Source: Candidatus Liberibacter africanus PTSAPSY
Lineage (GTDB): Bacteria; Pseudomonadota; Alphaproteobacteria; Rhizobiales; Rhizobiaceae
DNA: 64,000 bases
NCBI RefSeq assembly: GCF_001021085.1
Contig: NZ_CP004021.1
Location: 704,001 to 768,000 of the forward strand
Direction of reading: 5' to 3'
Position 1 is the stretch's first letter, and the number at the start of each line of letters is the position of its first letter. Below, one piece after another: positions 18,568-30,077 of the stretch. A program made the translations under genes and the position numbers. The notes under the pieces were generated by a model, which was not told where the DNA came from, did not search any database, and worked only from the letters and a program-made list of their open reading frames with translations.

Positions 18568-18974
18568 AGTGAAAAATGTAGGCTATGGTTTTTTAGTTTA
18601 ATTCTTTAAATTATTTTAAAATCTACTCGAGCATAAATTATTTTTTTCATAAGATCTCAAAGGATTTTCAAAGAGATCAAAAGATTATACGCTTCATAGA
18701 AAGTTTTATAAATTTATAGATAATACATATAAGTTATTGATTATAAGATTTTTTTATAATTATATTGTGATAATTAAATTTTTTTTAGGATATATTGGGG
18801 AACGTTTGAACGTTACTTTTACACTATAAAAGTTTGATATTTACATGATTAAATTTCAAATTTAGAATATAAAATTCTGTTTTATTCATGTCGTATTATT
18901 TGACTTGAATGTTAAAGTCATTGTTTATTTTTGTACAAAACAAGCTCATCCAAGCTATTGTGGGAGATTAAACT
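18568..18974. other. AT-rich intergenic region between rirA and priA
   Basis: No believable gene. Visible structure: a GATCTC / GAGATC inverted repeat about 14 nt apart near 18655-18680, and two AACGTT palindromes 2 bp apart (18801-18806, 18809-18814). Long A/T runs fill the rest. The priA promoter probably lies here but I cannot place it. Confidence 0.4.
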
Positions 18975-21170
18975 TTGGTTTCATTGGAATCCTCTTTAGA
19001 GGAAGTAGTGCGTTCTCGTGTTGTTGTCCTGCTATTACAGTCAGTTTCTGGCCCATATGTGTATTCGGTTCCTTGTGGAATGGGGTTAGAATTAGGGTCT
19101 ATCGTACGGGTTCCTCTTAGATCGCGGACTGTTCTCGGAATAGTGTGGCATGATTCAGAACAAGAACAAAATATTGCTCATTTGAAATTACGTCCTGTCG
19201 AATATGTTTTTGATTGTCCTCCATTGTCGGGACAGATATGTGAATTTATAAAATGGGTTGCAAAATATACATTTTCTTCGGTAGGATTAGTTGCACGCAT
19301 GGTTGTTTCTGCTCTTTCGGAAACAGAAAAAATGGAAGAAAAAATTCAGTTCACCGGAGTTCTTCCCCGAATTAATACGGAAAAGCGTCTCCGAGTATTG
19401 AACGAAATAAAAGATGGATCAATCTGGCGGACAAAGGATTTAATATGCGTTGCTCAGGTATCTTATCACGTGATTAATGGATTGAAGGAACAGGGCGTTA
19501 TCAAACAAATGTTTGATGTTATTTCTCCTGTTGTTGATCCGCCAAATATACATTTTTCTGCGCCGCGATTAGAAAAAAATCAAAAAGATGCGCTTGAGCA
19601 GATTATACCTTTGTGTGCGAATGGTTTTTCTGTTTCACTGATTAGTGGAGTCACAGGTTCTGGGAAAACAGAGGTTTATTTAGAGATTGTCGCTGCTACC
19701 TTACGCCTAGGGAAGCAGGTGTTGATTTTATTGCCGGAGATTTCTCTCACATCAGCTATTTTAGAGCGTTTTCACAAGCGTTTTGGTGTCAAACCTGCTG
19801 AATGGCGCTCTTCTCTTTCTTCCAGTATGCGTGAAAAAATTTGGAGGCAAATAGCGCGAGGAACTATATCTGTAGTCGTTGGGGTGAGATCTGCTTTATT
19901 TCTCCCATTTAAAAAATTAGGTCTCATTGTAATAGATGAGGAGCATGATGTTTCGTATAAGCAGGAAGAAGGGGTTTTGTATAATGCACGCGATATGTCG
20001 ATTGTGCGTGGGAAGATTGAATCTTTCCCTGTAGTTCTTGTGTCAGCGACTCCATCTATAGAGAGTCGAGTCAACGGTATGAATGGGCGGTATCGTTTTG
20101 TTCATTTGTCTACGAGATATCGTAACAGTTCTTTGCCTCATTTGCGAGTAATTGACATGAGGAGTCAGGCAGTAGAGCAAGGAAGATTTCTTTCGGTAGA
20201 AATGATTGATCATATAAAGAATACTTTAGAAAGGGATGAACAAACATTACTTTTTTTAAATCGTAGGGGGTATGCGCCCTTGACGTTATGTCGTGTATGT
20301 GGTCATAGGATCAAATGTCCTTATTGTTCTTGCTGGCTGGTAGAGCATCGTTCTAAGAAAAAATTATATTGTCATCAATGTGGTTACGTTGCGATTTGTT
20401 CGCAATCCTGTGTTGCTTGTGGCTCTTCTGGGCAAATGATCTCTTGTGGTCCTGGGGTAGAGCGCATTGCTGAGGAAGTTCATGATTATTTCCCTATGGC
20501 GAGAATTTCTATTCTATCTTCGGATGTAGAGGGAGGAGTTGATAAATTGCGATTGCAGTTAGAAGCGATTGCTAAAGGAGAAATCGACATTGTTATTGGG
20601 ACACAATTAGTTGCTAAAGGTCATAATTTCCCGCGTATGTCTTTAGTCGGGGTGGTCGATGGTGATTTAGGTCTTGCTAATGCGGATTTGCGATCTTCTG
20701 AAAGAACTTTTCAATTATTATCACAGGTGACAGGTCGCGCTGGTCGTTTCGGTCTTAAGAGTACTGGGCTAATTCAGGTTTATCAACCCGAGCATCCAGT
20801 TATAAAAGCATTAGTTTCGGGAGATGCCGATTCTTTTTATGAGTCTGAAATTCTTTCAAGGAAAGAAGTAAGCTTACCTCCATTTGGACGTTTAGCTGCG
20901 GTGATTGTTTTTGGGAAGAAATGCCAAGAAGTAGAGAAATATGCATATATTTTAAAAGAAAATGCCCCGATATCATCTGATATTATGATTTTTGGGCCTG
21001 CAGAATCTCCATTGTTTATGGTGCGAGGTAATTATCGTTTCCGCCTTTTAATTCATGGTAAGCGTAATTCTAATTTGCAAAGTTTTTTTGCCTATATGTG
21101 TGCTAATGCCCCTAAAAGATCACATTCGTTGCGTGTACAATTTGATATGGATCCACAAAATTTTTTGTAA
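18975..21170 (+). CDS. priA: Primosomal replication restart helicase PriA
   Basis: Superfamily 2 helicase that reloads the replisome at stalled forks. It is 731 aa. The N-terminal DNA-binding region runs to about 190. The helicase core has Walker A VTGSGKTEVYL (about 227), the DEEH box VIDEEHDVSYKQ and VSATPS. Zinc-binding cysteines of CRVCGHRIKCPYC and CHQCGYVAIC...CVACGS lie around 440-480. QVTGRAGRFG is motif VI. The start is a TTG at 18975 with GGGAG 8 nt upstream. In many genomes priA precedes the atp operon, as here. Confidence 0.95.
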   Translation: MVSLESSLEEVVRSRVVVLLLQSVSGPYVYSVPCGMGLELGSIVRVPLRSRTVLGIVWHDSEQEQNIAHLKLRPVEYVFDCPPLSGQICEFIKWVAKYTFSSVGLVARMVVSALSETEKMEEKIQFTGVLPRINTEKRLRVLNEIKDGSIWRTKDLICVAQVSYHVINGLKEQGVIKQMFDVISPVVDPPNIHFSAPRLEKNQKDALEQIIPLCANGFSVSLISGVTGSGKTEVYLEIVAATLRLGKQVLILLPEISLTSAILERFHKRFGVKPAEWRSSLSSSMREKIWRQIARGTISVVVGVRSALFLPFKKLGLIVIDEEHDVSYKQEEGVLYNARDMSIVRGKIESFPVVLVSATPSIESRVNGMNGRYRFVHLSTRYRNSSLPHLRVIDMRSQAVEQGRFLSVEMIDHIKNTLERDEQTLLFLNRRGYAPLTLCRVCGHRIKCPYCSCWLVEHRSKKKLYCHQCGYVAICSQSCVACGSSGQMISCGPGVERIAEEVHDYFPMARISILSSDVEGGVDKLRLQLEAIAKGEIDIVIGTQLVAKGHNFPRMSLVGVVDGDLGLANADLRSSERTFQLLSQVTGRAGRFGLKSTGLIQVYQPEHPVIKALVSGDADSFYESEILSRKEVSLPPFGRLAAVIVFGKKCQEVEKYAYILKENAPISSDIMIFGPAESPLFMVRGNYRFRLLIHGKRNSNLQSFFAYMCANAPKRSHSLRVQFDMDPQNFL

Positions 21171-21567
21171 CTTTTTGCGTGAATTAGGTGCTCAATAAAA
21201 AAATATGATAATTTGATGCTGTATTATATAGAGTATCGTTTAGTGTTTATGAGCGTAAACTTATCATGGATTTTTATTGTTTATATGCTATAGAGGTAGA
21301 GGTATTTCGATCGTATTATTTAAATTTGATGTGGTCGGTAATACAAATAAGATAGACTATTTCTGATATTTCGTATAATAGTGTAGTCGTAAGATGTGTT
21401 TATGTATTTTTTTGTTGTTTTTATTCGTAAGAGGAATAGTTTATATCGGTGTTATTTAAGTTAGTATTTTAGTTTTATATTATTATTGAGTTGGGTTTTT
21501 TGTTTCCCAGGTAGAATTTAGATTTATTAAGTTATTGAATCCTATGTTTTGTAAGGGATTAGATTAG
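21171..21567. other. Intergenic leader region of the F1 ATP synthase operon
   Basis: 397 bp without a gene, T-rich on the plus strand. A TATAAT hexamer near 21372 could be a -10 box, but no good -35 stands 16-18 bp before it. AAGGGA before the GTG at 21568 is the atpH ribosome site. No terminator for priA is evident. Confidence 0.4.
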
Positions 21568-22128
21568 GTGTCTCATTCATTTGATATTTTTGCTGATATT
21601 TCTGGTAGGTATTCCCATTCCTTGTATGGTGTGTCTAGTGAAGCGGGTGTTTTAGATGTTGTATCAGATGATATATCGCGTTTAGATGCGTTGCTTGCGG
21701 AATCTTCGGATTTTAGCTTTTTCATTCACAATCCTGTTTTTTCTATGAAAGATCGGCAACTTGTTGTAGATGATTTGGTAAAAACAACCAATTTTTGTGT
21801 TGTTACGGAAAATTTTCTGCGTGTTTTAATATCTAATGGAAGGTTGTCAATTTTACCTGCGATCATAAAATCTTTTCGTGTGGTTTGTATGTATTATCGC
21901 AATCAAGTAATGGCTTATGTCAGGACGTTTAGTTGTTTATCTTTGCAGCAACAGAATCAGTTAAGGGATTGTTTGGAAAAGATGGTTGGGCAAAGTGTTA
22001 TACTGGATATAGTAAAAGATTTTAGGCTTATGGGTGGTTTTATTGTGGAGATTGGTTCATATCAAATTGATGCATCTTTGCATACGAAATTAGTAAAGCT
22101 TGGTTTTATGTTGAAAGAGGTTGATTAA
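21568..22128 (+). CDS. atpH: ATP synthase F1 delta subunit
   Basis: Peripheral-stalk subunit (OSCP homologue) that links F1 to the Fo b subunits. It is 186 aa with a GTG start at 21568. The pattern is that of the delta family: an N-terminal helical domain with [12 protein letters not shown] and the C-terminal signature block [29 protein letters not shown] (here [19 protein letters not shown]), followed by a short final helix. The stop TAA overlaps the ATG of atpA by one base (TAATG), so the two are coupled. It is first in the operon atpHAGDC. Confidence 0.95.
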   Translation: MSHSFDIFADISGRYSHSLYGVSSEAGVLDVVSDDISRLDALLAESSDFSFFIHNPVFSMKDRQLVVDDLVKTTNFCVVTENFLRVLISNGRLSILPAIIKSFRVVCMYYRNQVMAYVRTFSCLSLQQQNQLRDCLEKMVGQSVILDIVKDFRLMGGFIVEIGSYQIDASLHTKLVKLGFMLKEVD

Positions 22129-23657
22129 TGGATATCCATGCTGCAGAAATTTCTGATATTCTAAGAAAAAGAATTAAAGATTTTAGCAATGATTCTGAAT
22201 TTTCTGAGATAGGGAATGTCATTTCTATTGGAGATGGTATTGCGCGCGTTTATGGCCTAAATAATATTAAGGCTGGGGAAATGGTGCAGTTTTCCCATGG
22301 GGTTTATGGGATGGCATTGAATTTGGAAGTCGATAACGTTGGTGTTGTAATCTTAGGTTCTTACAAAGAAATTTCCGAAGGAGATATTGTAAAGCGTACC
22401 GGTCGTGTTGTTGACGTTCCAGTTGGTTCGGAATTACTGGGTCGTGTTGTAGATGCCCTTGGTAATCCGATTGATGGTAAAGGTCCGATTGAGTGCAAAA
22501 AAAGATCATGTATTGAGGCAAATGCACCAGGGATTATACAACGTCAGTCTGTTTGTGAGCCGTTATCAACGGGGATTAAAGCAATTGATGCTCTCATCCC
22601 TATAGGTCGTGGTCAGCGTGAATTAATAATTGGTGACCGAAAAACTGGGAAAACATCAATTATTTTGGATGCTTTTTTAAATCAACAGTCTGCGCATGAA
22701 AAAGGATCAAATAAGGACCAAGTCTATTGTATTTATGTTGCGATTGGACAGAAGTGTTCTTCAGTTGCTCGTTTTGTTAAAGAATTGGAAGAGCGAGGTG
22801 CACTAAGTTATTCTATTGTAGTTGTGGCATCTGCTTCTGATCCAGTCCCAATGCAGTTTTTAGCGCCTTTTACGGGCTGTACCATGGGTGAATATTTTCG
22901 TGATAATGGTAAGCATGCTTTGATTGCATATGATGATTTATACAAACACGCAATTGCTTATCGTCAAATATCTCTTCTATTGAGGCGTCCACCTGGTAGA
23001 GAGGCTTATCCAGGGGATGTTTTTTATTTGCACTCTCGTTTATTAGAAAGAGCGGCAAAAATGTCAGACGCAATGGGAGCAGGTTCTTTGACGGCATTAC
23101 CTGTGATAGAGACACAAGTTAATGATGTCTCCGCTTATATTCCAACTAATGTTATATCTATTACAGATGGGCAAATTTTTCTAGAAACGGAACTATTTCA
23201 TAGGGGTATTCGGCCTGCTATTAATATTGGATTATCAGTTTCGCGTGTTGGATCTTCTGCTCAGGTTAAAGCTATGAAGCAAGTATCAGGTGCCGTGAAA
23301 GGAAATTTAGCTCAATATCGTGAAATGTTGTCTTTTGCCAAATTCGCTTCTGACCTTGATGCTTCTACCCAAAAATTTTTGAGTAAAGGGGAAAGATTAG
23401 CAGAAATGTTAAAACAACCACAGTTTTCTCCATTAGCGATGGAAGAGCAGGTGGTTATGATATTTGCTGCTATAAATGGATACCTTGATGAGATTGAGGT
23501 ATCGCAGATAAGTAAGTTTGAGAAAGAGTTTTTATCTCAGATACGAGCTTCATCTAAAGGTATTTTGGAAGATATCAGACAACAAAAAGTCTTAACTGAT
23601 GAGATCCGGAATAATCTAATAAATGAAATAGAAGCATTCTTAAAATATTTTAACTGA
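22128..23657 (+). CDS. atpA: ATP synthase F1 alpha subunit
   Basis: Non-catalytic nucleotide-binding subunit of the F1 hexamer. It is 509 aa, the usual length. The P-loop reads GDRKTGKTS (usually GDRQTGKT, a conservative change) near residue 170. [10 protein letters not shown] is the alpha/beta signature near 370, and the arginine finger lies in the same block. The N-terminus [12 protein letters not shown] is the delta-contacting helix. It overlaps atpH by 1 nt; atpG follows after 20 nt. Confidence 0.98.
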   Translation: MDIHAAEISDILRKRIKDFSNDSEFSEIGNVISIGDGIARVYGLNNIKAGEMVQFSHGVYGMALNLEVDNVGVVILGSYKEISEGDIVKRTGRVVDVPVGSELLGRVVDALGNPIDGKGPIECKKRSCIEANAPGIIQRQSVCEPLSTGIKAIDALIPIGRGQRELIIGDRKTGKTSIILDAFLNQQSAHEKGSNKDQVYCIYVAIGQKCSSVARFVKELEERGALSYSIVVVASASDPVPMQFLAPFTGCTMGEYFRDNGKHALIAYDDLYKHAIAYRQISLLLRRPPGREAYPGDVFYLHSRLLERAAKMSDAMGAGSLTALPVIETQVNDVSAYIPTNVISITDGQIFLETELFHRGIRPAINIGLSVSRVGSSAQVKAMKQVSGAVKGNLAQYREMLSFAKFASDLDASTQKFLSKGERLAEMLKQPQFSPLAMEEQVVMIFAAINGYLDEIEVSQISKFEKEFLSQIRASSKGILEDIRQQKVLTDEIRNNLINEIEAFLKYFN

Positions 23658-23677
23658 AATTTGGATAAAATCAGATA

Positions 23678-24562
23678 ATGGCCTCGCTAAAAGAGTTAAA
23701 AAATCGCATACACTCTGTGAAAGAGACACAGAAAATAACTGAGTCTATGCAATTGATTTCAGTCAATAAGTTGCGTCGGGTGCAAGAATCTATAAATAAT
23801 GCTTCTTTATATCAATCCCGGATAAAAGAATTTTTTATGCAATGCATTGCTGACCATCCTGATCAGGGATTTTTTTCTCCATTTATAAAAGGAACAGGGC
23901 GGGATAATGTATATCTTCTCGTTGTTTGTACATCAGAAAAAGGGTTGTGTGGAGGTTTTAACTCTCAGATTATTCGTTTTGCTCGAGATCGTATTAGAGA
24001 ATTTATTCAAGACAATAAGAAGATCAAGATCTTTATCATAGGTCGAAAAGGATATGAGGGATTGTATGCAGAATTTTCCTCTATGATCATTGATAATATA
24101 GAATTGTCGTCTAAAAAAGAAATAGATTTTGTTAAAGCGGGTGGTATTGCGCATCAGATTATGTCTCTTTTTACAAGTGATGTCTTTGATCAGTGTTTTT
24201 TTATACATTCGGAATTTAAATCAATTATGCAGCAGATTCCGAGAATGTCGAAGATAATTCCATTAAGTTTAGATCAGAGATCAAAAGATCAACAAGAAGA
24301 AAATATGTTGGTTTATCGTTATGAACCTACGCACCATTCAGTGATTGAAAAAATTGTATTGCAGAGTATTTCATCGCAGATATTTTGGATTATTTTAGAG
24401 AATAAAGCGAGTGAATTAGGTGCGAGGGTTACTGCTATGGATAATGCTACTCGTAATGCTGGTCAGATGGTTGATACTTTGGTTTTATCATATAATCGTC
24501 AGCGTCAAATGCGGATCACTACTGAGCTTATTGAGATAATTGCAGGCGCGGAAGCGGTGTAA
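23678..24562 (+). CDS. atpG: ATP synthase F1 gamma subunit
   Basis: Central rotor shaft of F1. It is 294 aa. The N-terminal helix MASLKELKNRIHSVKETQKITESM and the C-terminal helix with ASELGARVTAMDNATRNAGQMV (the family signature) form the coiled coil. The middle carries the Rossmann-like domain with CTSEKGLCGGFN. The ATG at 23678 gives the conserved N-terminus. The ribosome site is weak. Confidence 0.97.
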   Translation: MASLKELKNRIHSVKETQKITESMQLISVNKLRRVQESINNASLYQSRIKEFFMQCIADHPDQGFFSPFIKGTGRDNVYLLVVCTSEKGLCGGFNSQIIRFARDRIREFIQDNKKIKIFIIGRKGYEGLYAEFSSMIIDNIELSSKKEIDFVKAGGIAHQIMSLFTSDVFDQCFFIHSEFKSIMQQIPRMSKIIPLSLDQRSKDQQEENMLVYRYEPTHHSVIEKIVLQSISSQIFWIILENKASELGARVTAMDNATRNAGQMVDTLVLSYNRQRQMRITTELIEIIAGAEAV

Positions 24563-26026
<1,464 letters not shown>

Positions 26027-26051
26027 TTTTTTAGATTTTATATAGGATATT

Positions 26052-26456
26052 ATGTCTTTAAACGCTTTGCATTTTGAATTAGCTTCGCCAGAAAAATGTT
26101 TTTTTTCTGGCGAGGTTGAGTCTGTTATACTTCCTGCTGAATCTGGTGAGATGACAGTTTTCGTCAATCACGATTCTGTTTTGACTACAATAAAACCTGG
26201 AATTATTACGGTGGGTCTTTCCTTTGAAGATGTTCATCGTTATGTCGTACTAGGAGGAGTTTGTGGTATTGTGTCATCGCGCTGCACGGTTTTAAGTGAG
26301 ACTATCTTGTTGATAGATGGATCTTGTCTTACAATATTAGAGGGTCGGATAGACGAGGTTCGTTCTTCTCTTGATAATATCTATGATGTAGATCAAAGAT
26401 CTCAAATGGAACAGTTTTTAACAGATTTATCTTATTTGCATGGTAAACTTCAGTGA
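26052..26456 (+). CDS. atpC: ATP synthase F1 epsilon subunit
   Basis: Rotor subunit that contacts gamma and the c-ring and can inhibit hydrolysis. It is 134 aa. The N-terminal beta-sandwich shows ELASPEKCFFSGEVESVILPAESGEMTV split over residues about 10-37. RYVVLGGVCGIVSSRCTVLSE completes it, and the C-terminal helical part is short. TAGGA lies before the ATG at 26052. A strong hairpin is encoded across codons 11-21. It is the last gene of the F1 operon; the a, b and c subunit genes are elsewhere, as is usual in Rhizobiales. Confidence 0.94.
   Translation: MSLNALHFELASPEKCFFSGEVESVILPAESGEMTVFVNHDSVLTTIKPGIITVGLSFEDVHRYVVLGGVCGIVSSRCTVLSETILLIDGSCLTILEGRIDEVRSSLDNIYDVDQRSQMEQFLTDLSYLHGKLQ
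26083..26115 (+). repeat. Strong hairpin inside the atpC coding sequence
   Basis: The left arm CTTCGCCAGAAAAA (26083-26096) pairs with TTTTTCTGGCGAGG (26102-26115) around a 5-nt loop. It gives 14 pairs with one G-U. It begins 31 nt after the atpC start codon and encodes the conserved SPEKCFFSGE, so part of it may follow from the protein sequence. Confidence 0.8.
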
Positions 26457-26478
26457 AGTTTATCTTTGTATAATTTGA

Positions 26479-26515
26479 AATACGTTTAATTTTACGTATT
26501 CTACCAAATTTTTTT
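26479..26515 (+). terminator. Weak terminator after the atp operon
   Basis: AATACGT / ACGTATT form a 7-bp stem around an 8-nt loop at 26479-26500. A seven-T run comes 8 nt later. It is 22 bp after the atpC stop. The distance to the T-run lowers confidence. Confidence 0.4.
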
Positions 26516-26751
26516 CAATATAGAGTATTCCATTTTTGTGTTATTATTTTGATATGTTTGTGGTTTCCCGGGAAAGTGCTTTTTAATCGAGAGGACGTTC
26601 TTGAGATGATATCGCAATTTTTTTGATGTATAATTTTAATATTTTTTTTCTATAATATTAAAAGTGTTTTTCAAATTATAAATTGACCCGATCTTTCTAT
26701 AAAAATGATCTTAAACATATTTGTTTTCACGGGGAAAATAAATTCACTCAA

Positions 26752-26838
26752 TGGTACGGATGGTCGGAGTCGAACCGACACTTTGTCACCAAAAACGGAT
26801 TTTGAATCCGTCGCGTCTACCAATTCCGCCACACCCGC
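26752..26838 (-). tRNA. tRNA-Leu (anticodon CAA)
   Basis: A class II tRNA of 87 nt on the minus strand with encoded CCA. The acceptor GCGGGTG pairs with CATCCGT. D-arm GGCGGAATTGGTAGACGC is typical of Leu. The anticodon stem ACGGA / TCCGT carries the loop TTCAAAA, giving CAA, and there is a variable arm (TTTTGGTGACAAAG region). It reads UUG. It is convergent with atpC. Confidence 0.97.
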
Positions 26839-27159
26839 AGATACTTTATACATTATCCGACATAATTGAATTTTTTCAAAGCAATAAATTTCATCTATAT
26901 GTATTTCCCAGTACTTTTTCAGTGTAGATCATTTTTGCTATCTTTACAATCATTTGTATATCTTTATTAAATTAATTATACTGGGAGAGCGGATAAGGTA
27001 ATTTATTTCTCAGGGAAACGAGTATGTATGTGAATTGAAATTAAAGCATTGACTTTCATATTTTATATCGCGATTTTTTTGAGCAAATGAGGTTTTGGAA
27101 ATGATCTTTATTATTCGGACTTTTGTTTTAGATCAGATAATAGAAGAAAGAGATTCTTA
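26839..27159. other. Intergenic region between tRNA-Leu and purA
   Basis: 321 bp with no ORF. It should hold two divergent promoters. A TTGACT near 27049 is a possible -35 for purA, but no clear -10 is at the right distance. Nothing else stands out. Confidence 0.4.
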
Positions 27160-28458
27160 ATGACAAATGTAGTGGTAGTCGGCTTGCAATGGGGTGATGA
27201 GGGAAAAGGCAAGATTGTTGACTGGCTTTCAGAAAAATCTGATGTAATTGTGAGATTTCAAGGAGGCAACAATGCTGGTCATACTTTAAAAATTAATGGT
27301 GTTATTTATAAGTTATCTCTTCTTCCTTCGGGGATAGTGCGTCCAGATAAGATGTCTATTATAGGCAGTGGTGTGGTGATAGATCCGCATTCTTTTGTAT
27401 CTGAAATTTCAAATTTAGCAAATCAAGGAATTTGTGTTACCCCTAATAATTTACGTATCGCTAACAATGCATCTCTCATATTATCTGTTCATCGAGATCT
27501 TGATATGTTGCGAGAAGGTGTTGTTTCCTGTTATGGCACTCGTATTGGAACTACACAAAGAGGTATCGGACCAGCTTATGAGGATAGAGTTGGACGACGT
27601 GCTATTCGTGTGATGGATCTCACTGATATGGAGAATGTTTCAGGAAAAATTGAACGATTATTATTGCACCATAATGCATTGAGACGTTATTTCGGTGAAA
27701 AAGAAGTTTTGTGTGAAACTATATTAAAAGAGTTGATGTACGCAAGAGAAAAAATTCTTCCTTTTATGGATATTATATGGTCTTTTCTTGCGCGTGAATG
27801 TCGTAAAGGAGCGCGTATTCTTTTTGAAGGAGCGCAAGGTTTTTTGTTGGATAATGATTATGGAACCTATCCTTTTGTTACATCCTCCAATACAATAGCT
27901 GCACAGGCGGCTATTGGATCTGGAATAGCTCCGGATTCTTTAGGGTATATTCTTGGAGTAGTTAAAGCTTATACAACACGTGTTGGCGAAGGACCTTTCC
28001 CTACTGAATTAAAAAATGAAACTGGTTGTTTTTTAAAAGAAGTTGGCAAAGAATTTGGGACAGTAACCAACCGACAACGTCGTTGTGGTTGGTTAGATTT
28101 GGTGTCAGTACGTCGATCTGTTATTATTAACGGGATTAAAGGGATAGCATTAACAAAACTTGACGTTCTTGATGGCCTTGATGAATTGAAAATTTGTGTG
28201 GGATATCAGATAGATGGTTGTAAAGTAGATTGTTTGTCGGAAGATTATTTATTTCATGATCGTTTTGAGCCTATATATATAGTATTAGATGGATGGAAGA
28301 AATCTACTGTTGGTATGCGTGTATTTTCTGATCTTCCTAAAGAAGCAAAGGATTATATACGTAAAATAGAGGAATTATTGGGAGTGCCTGTAGCTTTGTT
28401 ATCTGTTGGTCCAGAAAGAGAAAATACTCTGATTATCTCTAACCCATTTGATAATTAG
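27160..28458 (+). CDS. purA: Adenylosuccinate synthetase
   Basis: GTP-dependent conversion of IMP and aspartate to adenylosuccinate, the first committed step to AMP. It is 432 aa. The N-terminal GTP loop [14 protein letters not shown] (residues about 10-23) includes the catalytic Asp, and [11 protein letters not shown] the catalytic His. [18 protein letters not shown] is the IMP-binding block, and RRCGWLDLV and [10 protein letters not shown] complete the fold. The ATG at 27160 follows AGAAAGAG. It is followed by the membrane protein and rpoH, a rhizobial arrangement. Confidence 0.98.
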   Translation: MTNVVVVGLQWGDEGKGKIVDWLSEKSDVIVRFQGGNNAGHTLKINGVIYKLSLLPSGIVRPDKMSIIGSGVVIDPHSFVSEISNLANQGICVTPNNLRIANNASLILSVHRDLDMLREGVVSCYGTRIGTTQRGIGPAYEDRVGRRAIRVMDLTDMENVSGKIERLLLHHNALRRYFGEKEVLCETILKELMYAREKILPFMDIIWSFLARECRKGARILFEGAQGFLLDNDYGTYPFVTSSNTIAAQAAIGSGIAPDSLGYILGVVKAYTTRVGEGPFPTELKNETGCFLKEVGKEFGTVTNRQRRCGWLDLVSVRRSVIINGIKGIALTKLDVLDGLDELKICVGYQIDGCKVDCLSEDYLFHDRFEPIYIVLDGWKKSTVGMRVFSDLPKEAKDYIRKIEELLGVPVALLSVGPERENTLIISNPFDN

Positions 28459-28516
28459 AATTTTTAGTATTGATTTATTTTGTAGTTGATACATTGAGAT
28501 AGTAGAAATGTGATAA

Positions 28517-30034
28517 ATGGTGGATTTTGTATTAGTAATTCAACGTGCTGTAGATAATTTGTCTGAGAATACTCCCGAAATGCGTTCTCATATATATGAA
28601 CACGCTCGGCATGCGGTTTCTCGACGTTTAGAAGCTATGACACCGCGTCCTCCTAAAGAAATATTAGAACGTCAACTTAGTAAGTTAGAGCAAGCGATTC
28701 TGCAGGTAGAAAAGAACAATAAAAAGTGTCCTAGTTCTTTACATGAGAATAAAGGTTTAGTCATTTCAAAAAACAATAATGATGATGTAGCTGTGAAGAA
28801 GAATGTTTTTCTTAAATCTCGAGTAAGATCTATTCCTCTCGGTGTGAATAATACGGATGAGAAAACAGTGACTATTTTATCTTCTCTAGCAAGGAATAAT
28901 GTAGGCGAAAATGTTTCAGAAAAAAATTTTTCCTATAGATTAAGGGATATCTTGAGTTTTCCAGTTGATGCACAAGAAAGCTATGATCCATCTACTTTCC
29001 CGGTTGCTGCTATTGAACATGATAAAAATCGCTTGAGAAGGGCTAGATTATTAGGAAAGTTTTCTCCTCCATCTGGTTCAATATTCTTTTCAGTACACAA
29101 CTATTTTCTTAATAAAACACGTAGGTTGCTATATTATTATTCGGTATTATCAGAACGGAATTTTTTTAGATATTTTGTTTTCTTGATTGTATTATTAGGC
29201 GTAACAATAGGATTATCTTATTCTTTAAGGAAAAATAAAGTTAATATTGTAAGTTCTTTATCAATAAAAACATTAAATAAAGATAATGTAGATAAGGGAA
29301 ATACTGGATTAAATATTCGTCATAAAATTACGCGTAGATTGTTAGAGGACGGATCTGAAGTTGATATGGGGCCTTCTGCTGTTTCGGTGTCTAATTCATC
29401 GAATATCAGTAATATTTTATTTAAAAACCATACAGATATGGACAAGAGTGTTGTCCATCCTTTAGAGAAAAAAAACAGAGAAAAAGAAAATTCTCTTATA
29501 GGGGAAAGTAAGGTTTTTATAAATAAAGGTAAAGGAAGGTCTTCAATCGTATCGGGTAAGATATTGTGGTCTTTGCAACAAGAAAAATCTCAAGGATTAA
29601 AAGGATTGGTCATCAAGGGCGATATTCCTATGATCGACAATGAATTTTCGGCATCCATTATTCTAAAATGTAATGCTGATATAGCTTTATCTGTTACGCA
29701 TGTGATGGAGATAATGTTTTCTTTCTCTCCAGAAAGCAAAGACGCTATCATAGATTTGCGACAAATATCTATGAGAAAAACAGAGAACAGCCCAAGCATT
29801 TTTATGGATTATAATATTTTTATGATTTCCAAGAATTCTTATTTGATTTCTTTAAAGGATTTCGAAGAAGATTCTTTCAGAAATTCGAAAATTCTAGAAG
29901 AATCCCGATTAATAGATATTCCTATTACATATCGTAGTGGTAAAAAAATAATATTGACTATAGACAAGGGGAAGGCAGGCACAGAGATTTTTAAATCTGC
30001 TATTATGCAATGGGAAAATCGTTCTAAACAATAA
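28517..30034 (+). CDS. Rhizobiales-type single-pass membrane protein of unknown function
   Basis: A 505-aa protein I know only as a conserved hypothetical of Rhizobiales in this position. The N-terminal part (1-70) is a helical segment starting MVDFVLVIQRAVDN, with RRLEAMTPRPPKEIL and a short coiled coil. A low-complexity linker follows to about 215, one membrane helix at about 217-236 (FVFLIVLLGVTIGLSYSL), a polar linker, then a C-terminal domain of about 160 residues (from GKILWSL). This has beta-rich patterns, WS and GDIP motifs, and probably lies in the periplasm. There is no signal peptide, so the N-terminus should be cytosolic. It lies 58 bp after purA and converges on rpoH. No enzyme motif was recognised. 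Confidence 0.85.
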   Translation: MVDFVLVIQRAVDNLSENTPEMRSHIYEHARHAVSRRLEAMTPRPPKEILERQLSKLEQAILQVEKNNKKCPSSLHENKGLVISKNNNDDVAVKKNVFLKSRVRSIPLGVNNTDEKTVTILSSLARNNVGENVSEKNFSYRLRDILSFPVDAQESYDPSTFPVAAIEHDKNRLRRARLLGKFSPPSGSIFFSVHNYFLNKTRRLLYYYSVLSERNFFRYFVFLIVLLGVTIGLSYSLRKNKVNIVSSLSIKTLNKDNVDKGNTGLNIRHKITRRLLEDGSEVDMGPSAVSVSNSSNISNILFKNHTDMDKSVVHPLEKKNREKENSLIGESKVFINKGKGRSSIVSGKILWSLQQEKSQGLKGLVIKGDIPMIDNEFSASIILKCNADIALSVTHVMEIMFSFSPESKDAIIDLRQISMRKTENSPSIFMDYNIFMISKNSYLISLKDFEEDSFRNSKILEESRLIDIPITYRSGKKIILTIDKGKAGTEIFKSAIMQWENRSKQ

Positions 30035-30077
30035 TTATTTTTTATTTTGGATATGTCATTGCTAAAATGTCTTTGTA

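Noticed and set aside
18801..18814. Paired AACGTT sites before priA as an operator
   Set aside because: Short palindromes of this kind are expected by chance in 400 bp of AT-rich DNA, and no partner site was seen.
26671..26853. 60-codon minus-strand frame
   Set aside because: It is read through tRNA-Leu(CAA).
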